Assembly (NCBI RefSeq): GCF_014851395.1
Contig: NW_024041150.1
Coordinates: 5,322,891-5,386,890, forward strand
Reading direction: 5' to 3'
Source of the DNA: Micropterus salmoides
Lineage: Eukaryota > Chordata > Actinopteri > Centrarchiformes > Centrarchidae
DNA: 64,000 nt
Within the stretch, counting starts at the first letter, position 1, and every line of letters starts with the position of its first letter. The position numbers were made by a program, and so were the translations under genes. Shown here piece by piece: positions 57,501 to 64,000 of the stretch. Under the pieces are notes generated by a model. It was not told the origin of the DNA. It saw only the letters and a program-made list of their open reading frames with translations, and searched no databases.

Positions 57501-58765
57501 TCTGGAAGACTACAACTTCACAAATTTACTACCAGTGAATGTTCGCTAGGTGGTGCTGAGTACCTGCGTGTGGTGCCGGTGTAATCCTGAAAAGCTCGCC
57601 AGTCAGCCCTCATCTGAAAAGTCTGGTTGTAACTGCAAGACTGACTTCTTACACCAGAGCTGCGCTCAGATTCTTTGCCGTGTGTCCTTTCCTAACAACT
57701 TTTCCTTTACCTTGATGGAAAAACGCCACGAGGTCGAGGTAAAGATGTGAAGGTGGATTCATAAGGACTTAGGAAAAGACACCCGAGGTGCTCAGAGAAT
57801 CAAACTGCTCTGGCTTTAAAGAAAAAACCTAACACATGGACGATAAGTACAGTGACAAAAAGGCAAAGTTTCCTGTCCAACACAGAATCACCGCCACCCT
57901 TTTCCAGGAAAAACGCCTAAAATAATAAACCCAAAATGAATCTGCTCAACCATTTGGCCTAGATGCATAATTCTGGTCTCCTTTGAAGGTAAGAAGCTAA
58001 GGAATGTAAATCCATTGTAAATTAACATATTTATTTTACTATTACAGACTAAATGGAGATGGAAAAAATAGGATATTTTCATCCTTGCCGGGTAAAAAAA
58101 AAGAAGCTATATCTTAATGCAATAAACCATCATAAGATACATGATAATGCAACTGAATATCCTAATACACCTGGAACGCAATTGTAACTGTAAATACAAC
58201 AGTTATTTTCAGAGTACACCAGGCGAATGTCCATATTTTGGCAATATTTACTCTTTAAATGTTGACCTTTATTGGGAGTTATCTTTAAAACGCATCAATC
58301 GATCCGAACAGGCCTTTCATTCGACACCCGTCATTGGATGTTTATGTAGCTCACCACCAAATGGCGAAAAAGACCCTGTGTTCCAAAGCGAGAGACGGCA
58401 AAGCTCCCGGGTATTGTGCAATAATGAAGTTGGCGCCCACCAATACTCCCAGCATCAAATCGGCTGATTTAAAACGGCGAAAACGGCACAAGTTGTTTTG
58501 ATGATGGCGTGCTGCCAGCGCTGTGCCAGCTGCAATATTTTTTTTCTCCACCAGATTTTCGGCAACTCTGCCTCTGATTGGCTCGCACTGGTTGTCTGTG
58601 TCGGCGAAGGAGGTGGTTCTCAAACCTTTTTCACATCACTGAACCGTAAACCGACACCAGCGTCCCCCATCTGATAGGATGTTTGATTTCAGAAAGTGAA
58701 TGAAACCCATTCCCAAAAACATTAACTCTGTGTTACTGTATGGATGGACTTGTAGTTCGAGCTTG
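57501..58765. other. Intergenic DNA
   Basis: No supported gene. ORFs at 58141-58467 (+) and 58623-58351 (-) overlap each other and look like repeat or chance frames. Confidence 0.4.
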
Positions 58766-58769
58766 GCAT

Positions 58770-59200
58770 TGCGGCCGTCGCCATCTTGGTTTTTACGCTA
58801 GCTAGCTTGGTTAGCGAGGTTCATCCAAAATGCTGGGATGCTAAATTTCTAAACAAAATGTACTTACCAGAATTTACAGCCGCCTCCTAATAAGCTTTGT
58901 CAGCAGCGGATACGAGTCGCCTCTATCCTGATTGACTGGTCACCATGGTAGCGACTTGTCAACCACAAGGTAGCCCCGCCCTAAAGCCTCCCCTGCTTCC
59001 TGGTCTCTGTTCCTCTAAATGGGACCATAATTTACTAAATGAACATCATGCTGTGTTGAAGAAGACTTGAAACTAGCGACTGAGACCAGAAACTCATCAG
59101 GAAAGTGTTTACTGAGGGAATAAATCAGCTGACAAGTGGAAACAGTTTCTTTCTGCAGCCGCTGGAGTCGCCCCCTGCTGGCTGCTGGAGACATTAACAT
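58770..59200 (-). repeat. Dispersed repeat family A, reverse copy
   Basis: The reverse complement matches 21165-21700, including catcttggtttttacgctag versus the aagatggcgg block, gggaccataatttactaaat and cgccccctgctggctgctgg. Confidence 0.8.
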
Positions 59201-59891
59201 TAAAACAGTAGACGCCCAAAATAAAATAATAATAATGAGACCTTTAATGTGTCATAAACCCCTGAAAAAATAAGAGAGAAAGCAGGAAATAAATCTCGTG
59301 TGTGTTTGCAGCGTTGTAACATCATACAAACTGTTTTATTAAGTTACAGCCTGGTGACTCTTTAGATAAACACATTCACCTTCTGCTCCAACATGCGGCT
59401 CAGCTGTTAGATAAATATATTCTGCTCTGTGTGTGTTTACGTAACGATACTGGTACTTTACAAACATTACAGATACAGGCGACTTTACAAAATATTTTCA
59501 GTATGCAAAGTAAAAAGAATCCCTTCAAAGACAGAGGACGTAAAGACTTGAACCTTTCTACTTTGTCCTTTTCCCCTCCTCACACAGAAAACGTCTGTGG
59601 TCAGGTTTTTTCTGAAGATAAAGAATGTTAAAGTGACACAGCAGGGTCGGCGGCACATCCTGTCAGAGCTGAGTAACCGGATCAATCAAATACTCTTGAT
59701 GGCTGAAAGCTTGTTGTGTTGCAAGTAGAGCGAGGCATTGTGGGTCCACTTCTCTGGGCAGCGGTCTGTGCGGTTTACTGAGGAGCACTGGTGACTAATT
59801 GTGGTAACGGTTCTTTTTGTAAGTTAGCAGATTGGAGATTCACTAAATAACGTCATTGCTTTGGGTTTTTGGAGCAGGAGTCAGGACGTGG

Positions 59892-60262
59892 TTAGCCTAG
59901 CTTAGCATAAAGGCTGGAAACCGCTAACCTGGCTCTGCCCCCTGTGGCAAAACATCCACCAACCAAGATCACTAACGTGTTGCTCTGCTTTGCTGTTAGT
60001 GTACAGATTAAACCTCAGTTTGTGGTTTCAGGGGAAGTTGCACGCTGGAAGTGTTTTCTTGTTGGTGCAGTGACTGAAAACCAAACCAACAATGACGGAA
60101 ATGCTGCTTGATGTTCAGGGCATCAAAGTAACTCCCACTAAAACCACAAACTGCTGCGTTAGCTTACAGTTCGAACAACGGTTTGTCGGTGTGTTTTAGT
60201 AGTTTGCACCAGGCTAGCTGTTTCCACCTGCTTCTAGTCTTTATGCTAAGCTAGGCTGCTAA
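59892..60262. repeat. Repeat with inverted ends (ttagcctagcttagcataaa)
   Basis: Left end ttagcctagcttagcataaa and right end tttatgctaagctaggct are near-perfect inverted copies about 370 bp apart. The same word is common in teleost repeats. Non-coding. Confidence 0.7.
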
Positions 60263-60662
60263 CTTCCTCGCTCCAGCGCTGTGTTTGAACACAAAGACAC
60301 TGAAACTCCTGCTTTAATTTGGGTCTTCACTTGAAGGTCAGTTTCATCTCGGTTTGCGTGTTTTTGACCTCTTCTTGTTGTCGAGTTGGAGGTCCAGCCT
60401 GAGACGTTTGTGGAGCTCAGACTCTGACCTGCAGTTCCCAGATTTATCAGAACTGACTGGTGGTTTGAGGGTTTGAATCCCTCCGGACGCAACACAAGTA
60501 AACCTCGGTGATACTGTAAGGGGCTTTGGATTAACGCCTCCACCGGCTGGAATCCAGCGAATGTTAAATTCTCATTTTTAAAACAAATTCTGACTCCGCC
60601 CCTCCCAGAGTCTCTGATCAGCGTCTTTCCTCCAGCTGTCAGCTGATTGGTCCACAGCGCCC

Positions 60663-61048
60663 TCAGGTGGTCCGGTGGAGCAGCAGCACGGTGAACACAT
60701 TGTCCTCTGACTCCGCCCACGCACCTCCCTTCAGTTCCAGCCGCACCTCCTCCCCCTCGCTCAGCTGCAGGAGGCCCACGCCGGTGACCGGTCCCGGCTC
60801 CACCGCCTCCTGTCGGTGTACAGACGCCAGACCCCCGCCAGACCCCCTCCTCAGGACCACGTGGGCGGGGCCCGGCCTCAGGTCCAAGGTGAGGACGAAC
60901 AGGTAGATCCCGGTCACGGGAGCCGTGAAGGTGCCGGCGTCGGAGAAAAACTGACCCCGGTTCAGAGATGCTTCTAACACGATGACGCCGGTCGAGACGC
61001 TCAGGGGGGATCCGGCCTCTGATAGGCTGGACGGGACAGGAGCAACAC
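60663..61048 (-). CDS. mmrn2: mmrn2-like exon, C1q domain
   Basis: Acceptor ttttctctccag. The exon starts by completing Gly, then VAPVPSSLSEAGSPLSVSTG. The aromatic and Gly positions of the C1q jelly-roll (F-D-GTFTAP--G-Y-F) are in place. The stop is at 60665-60663. Confidence 0.85.
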
Positions 61049-61684
61049 CTGGAGAGAAAAGCAGGGTCAGGAGTCTGTTGATTGAGACTGGAACCAGAAA
61101 AAACACCTGGACCTCGGCAAGGACTACTCAGACTGAGAGACTTGCTGCAGCTGCTCAGCTGGAAACAGCTATTTAGTCGACCTCACCTGATGACTCCCTC
61201 CTGCTTCGATGGTTTCCGCCTCCTCGCTTCTTCTTCTCTTTCTTCCCGTCTTTGTCCTTCACCAGCTGCCACAGTTTATCGAGCTCCAGCGTGGCGTCAG
61301 ATCCCGCCAGCACTTCAGCATTACTGAAGACGTTCTTGAACACCCTCAGATGTTCCTCCAGCCCTCTCTTCAGCCACTTCACCTCCGCCTGCAGTTTGGC
61401 CTCCACGCCGCCGGCCGCCGCCTCTCTCTCTGCAGAAGTGTTGCTGAGTTTCTCCTCCAGCCGGAGCACCTTCAGCTCCAGCTCCTCCACGGCTCTCTCC
61501 AGGTTCCACAGATCGCTGCCGTCTCCTCCGTGCTCCGGACGCCTCCCCTCGGGCTGGAGGAGGACCTGACGCTCCCTGGATGCTACTCCGCTGCTGCTCC
61601 TCCTCACGCTGCCAGTCGGGAGCCAGTCGTCAGTGAGGAGGTGGGAGGAGGGCTGGTCAGCAGATGGAACCTCCTCTCTGGCTC
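60663..61684 (-). CDS. mmrn2: EMILIN/multimerin-type gene, last two coding exons (best match mmrn2)
   Basis: Two minus-strand exons (61684-61187 and 61048-60663) join in phase 1 across a 138-bp intron with GT-AG borders. The first encodes a polar stretch and a heptad-like coiled coil (LERAVEELELKVLRLEEKLS; VFKNVFSNAEVLAGSDATLE; LDKLWQLVKDKD) and ends in a basic RSRRESSG linker. The second is a C1q domain of about 125 residues (FFSDAGTFTAPVTGIYLFVL, VGLLQLSEGEEVRLEL) ending VFTVLLLHRTT and a TGA stop. Family knowledge: these are secreted, trimer-forming extracellular matrix or endothelial glycoproteins. I prefer multimerin-2 from the GIYLF-L-L-PGP pattern and 10q linkage; another EMILIN/MMRN member is possible. 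N-terminal EMI-domain exons are not in the window. Confidence 0.75.
61187..61684 (-). CDS. mmrn2: mmrn2-like exon, coiled coil
   Basis: Acceptor tttttgctcccag (minus strand), donor gtgagg. 498 bp, phase 1 at both ends, so the exon is symmetric. Heptad-rich with many Leu and Glu, and a Lys-rich KDGKKEKKKRGGG near the end. Confidence 0.78.
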
Positions 61685-61699
61685 CTGGGAGCAAAAATG

Positions 61700-62160
61700 A
61701 CACTCAGTGTAAGAAAACCTGACCTGGGGGCCACAAGGTTTAAGATGTCCCTCATCTACTGTCTCCTCTCGCTGCTTCAATCAAACATTCTCAAAACACT
61801 GTGGCGGTTTACTTTTATTGGTGCATAAAACAACCAACCCTCAGGAAGTGTTTCTTCAGAGCTCACCAGCTGTCAAAATACTTTTTTTCCCTGCAGCAGA
61901 ATTTTGTGCCCTCCAAATGAATCAAATCGCCAATGGTCATAATATTTCACTTCCTGTTCCCTTTGTCTAAAAACCCCATGAAAGCAACAACACTGTGGTC
62001 TGCAGGTAGGTTAGTCTGGACCTGAGGACAGAACGACTGGGCCCATCAGCTGGTCTGAAGGTCAGTCGGTGTTAAAATGGAGTAACCACAGCAAATATGG
62101 AAAATGAAATATTTACCAAGATGATAGAGAGAGAATGATGTTCTGTGGCATGTTGTTGGT
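61700..62160. other. Intron or upstream DNA of mmrn2-like gene
   Basis: No exon recognised between the coiled-coil exon and the L2 element. Confidence 0.45.
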
Positions 62161-62162
62161 AT

Positions 62163-62419
62163 ATTCAATTCAATTCAATTCAATTCAATTCAATTTTATT
62201 TATATAGCGCCAAATCACAACAACAGTTATCTCACAGCGCTTTTCATAAAAGAGCAGGTCTAGACCGTACTCTGTGATGATATTTACAGAAGCCCAACAG
62301 TTCCCACCAAGAGCAAGCACTAGGCGACAGAGGCAAGGAAAAACTTCCTTTTAAGAGGCAGAAACCTCGAGCAGAACCATGGCTCAGGGTGGGCGGCCAT
62401 CTGCCTCGACCGGTTGGGG

Positions 62420-62450
<31 letters not shown>

Positions 62451-63535
62451 AAAAGAGAGTGAAAGAGAGAGAGAGAGAGAGGGATGTAAGGAGAGAGAGA
62501 GGGGAGGGAGGCAGCCTACACAATATACACACAGAGGTACAGACAGCGAAGGTAATGTTGCTATAAACTAAATGAAAAATGGTACAGATATTTATAATAG
62601 TGTTAATGGTAACCATCGTAATGTTAATGATTATAATAACAATAAGACTAGCAACAATAGTCGTTGCAGTAGAGGGTGTCGAGCAGGAACACGGGGGCAG
62701 CAGGCGACCCGCAGCCACAGATCCAGACTCCACAGCTCCAGAGCCAGAAACACCTGCAGGAAGTGATAGGAGGAGAGAGGAGAGGGACGAGAAAGCACAA
62801 GACTACCAGAAAGGGGAGAAGTTGTGTTAGTAACATGCAATAATGGGATAAGGTTGCATACAGAGGGAGAGAAAGTAGAGGAGAGAGGAGCTCAGTGCAT
62901 CATGGGAAATCCCCCGGCAGTCTAGGCCTATAGCAGCATAACTAAGGGATGGTTCAGGACTACCTGAGCCAGCCCTAACTATAAGCTTTATCAAAGAGGA
63001 AAGTCTTAAGCCTACTCTTAAATGTGGAGATGGTGTCTGCCTCCTGAACCCAAACTGGAACCTGGTTCCACAGGAGAGGAGCTTGATAGCTGAACGCTCT
63101 GGCTCCTAGTCTACTTTTAGAGACTCTAGGAACCACAAGTAACCCTGCATTCTGGGAGCGCAGTGCTCTGGTGGGGTAGTAAGGTACTATGAGCTCTTTA
63201 AGATAAGATGGTGCCTGACCATTAAGAGCTTTGTAGGTAAGAAGAATGATTTTAAATTCTATTCTGGATTTTACTGGAAGCCAATGCAAAGAAGCTAAAA
63301 CAGGAGAAATGTGATCTCTTTTCCTGGTTCCTGTCAGAACACGTGCTGCAGCATTCTGGATCAGCTGAAGAGTCTTAATGGACTTTTTCGAGCAGCCTGA
63401 TAATAAGGAATTGCAGTAATCCAGCCTAGAAGTAACAAATGCATGGACTAGTTTTTCTGCATCATTTTTAGACAGGATGTTCCTGATTTTCGCAATATTA
63501 CGTAGGTGAAAAAATACTGGTGTTAAAATACACAA
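62163..63535 (-). mobile_element. L2-type LINE, 5' truncated, with 3' tail
   Basis: The minus-strand ORF from 63535 to 62975 (186 codons) is the intact C-terminal part of a LINE reverse-transcriptase ORF: FFHLRNIAKIRNILSKNDAE, SRLDYCNSLLSGCSKKSIKT, LIQNAAARVLTGTRKRDHIS and a conserved LHWLPVKSRI. The 3' UTR follows and ends in a (ttgaa)n tail at 62195-62163. A (GA)n microsatellite lies inside the 3' UTR (62420-62505). The clean frame suggests a fairly young copy. The polymerase core itself is missing. Confidence 0.9.
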
Positions 63536-63539
63536 ACGT

Positions 63540-63559
63540 ATCTACGTGCGCACGTAGAT
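63540..63559. repeat. 20-bp perfect palindrome
   Basis: atctacgtgcgcacgtagat reads the same on both strands. It lies immediately beyond the truncated end of the L2 copy. Confidence 0.95.
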
Positions 63560-64000
63560 GGAGAAAGTTACACATCCAGCTAAAATTCAGAAAGCTGCTG
63601 TTTGGTTAAGATGCACTGGCTCCAGTACTGGATCGTGTCCTGCTGATGTTTGCATGCAAACTGCAGAATCAGTATGCTAAGACGATATTTATATAATCCA
63701 TATTGCATGGGATTACAAAACATACAAACCTTTTTGCAACAGCCAGTAAACACCGGCCATGTCCCGAATCCAAAGATCGGCAACACAGACAGAGAGGATG
63801 GAGGATTTTGTCCTCCATCCTTTACAGCGCAGTCGTGTCCAACATACTGACTATCGTTTGTACTTGTTCCTCAAAAGTACCTAGTTTCAAAAGTACTTCA
63901 CTTCTTGTGACAGCAACTAAATTCACTAAAGACTGTTTTGGATTCAGCAACAAGGAAAACAGTTATTTATTATTTTGCCCTGCAGATGTGATCAGTGTGG
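63560..64000. other. Non-coding DNA to window end
   Basis: No exon with recognisable similarity. The minus ORF 63786-63580 is unassigned. Confidence 0.4.

Noticed and set aside
61209..61700. Plus-strand ORF of 163 codons
   Set aside because: It lies opposite the mmrn2-like coiled-coil exon, whose frame, splice sites and C1q partner exon are convincing.
1..64000. Prokaryotic or viral system (CRISPR, operon, prophage)
   Set aside because: Intron-exon genes, poly(A) signals and vertebrate repeats throughout. The tandem repeats lack a spacer-repeat layout.

Overview
The window looks like genomic DNA of a ray-finned (teleost) fish. It has vertebrate intron-exon structure with GT-AG splice sites, abundant (CA)n and (CT)n microsatellites, and a mix of typical fish repeats: Tc1/mariner and hAT-type DNA elements, L2-like LINEs, a tRNA-type SINE tail and many short MITE-like copies. 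There is no bacterial organisation: no operons, CRISPR arrays or prophages. Two assembly gaps are present (3278-3777 and 24659-25158). Each is exactly 500 N, so their true sizes are unknown.

Left part (1-7140). Three + strand exons encode the segment just before the catalytic domain of a TBC1D12/TBC1D14-type Rab GTPase-activating protein. They run straight into the first gap. About 3 kb beyond the gap, past a truncated Tc1 element joined to an antisense LINE reverse-transcriptase fragment, lies the complete last exon of prorsd1, a ProX/YbaK-type tRNA-editing protein. The TBC catalytic exons and the 5' prorsd1 exons are both missing, so the gap hides at least two gene ends or is a misjoin.

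Middle-left (7140-27276). No confident protein-coding exon is visible. It holds a 0.9 kb AT-rich minisatellite, several dispersed fish repeats in direct and inverted copies, a CpG-rich stretch with an ETS-like site, a candidate 5' UTR exon, one antisense ORF with a signal-peptide-like start, and the second gap. The first coding exon of usp54, with the Cys box, is not visible and probably lies in this gap.

Main gene (27277-54985, + strand). Twenty exons of usp54 were traced by frame, splice phase and recalled similarity to vertebrate USP54. The first eight (27277-35174) encode the USP-fold domain with the His box and the FDD motif. The remaining twelve encode a long, disordered, Ser/Pro/Gln-rich tail with a short charged coiled coil, ending in a pair of CxxC motifs. 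As assembled, the reading frame carries a 2-bp loss in exon 2 and a 2-bp excess in a TG run at the start of exon 4. Both are in dinucleotide runs and are probably sequence errors. Many usp54 exons are bordered directly by microsatellites. The two most extreme are about 680 bp of CA/CT repeat before the 884-bp exon and about 500 bp of CTCCTG-type minisatellite before the last exon.

Right part (54986-64000). After the usp54 3' UTR the strand switches. The two last coding exons of an EMILIN/multimerin-type gene, best matched to mmrn2, lie on the minus strand (61684-60663): a coiled-coil exon and a C1q exon. Its 5' exons lie outside the window. A 5'-truncated L2-type LINE sits at 63535-62163 with its 3' pentamer tail. 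TBC1D12, USP54 and MMRN2 are all on human 10q22-q23, which suggests a conserved linkage group.

No clearly new biological system is visible. The most useful observations concern assembly integrity, repeat-controlled splice sites in usp54, the USP54 C-terminal Cys motif and several nested or inverted transposon structures. Protein similarities were judged from memory, not by database search.
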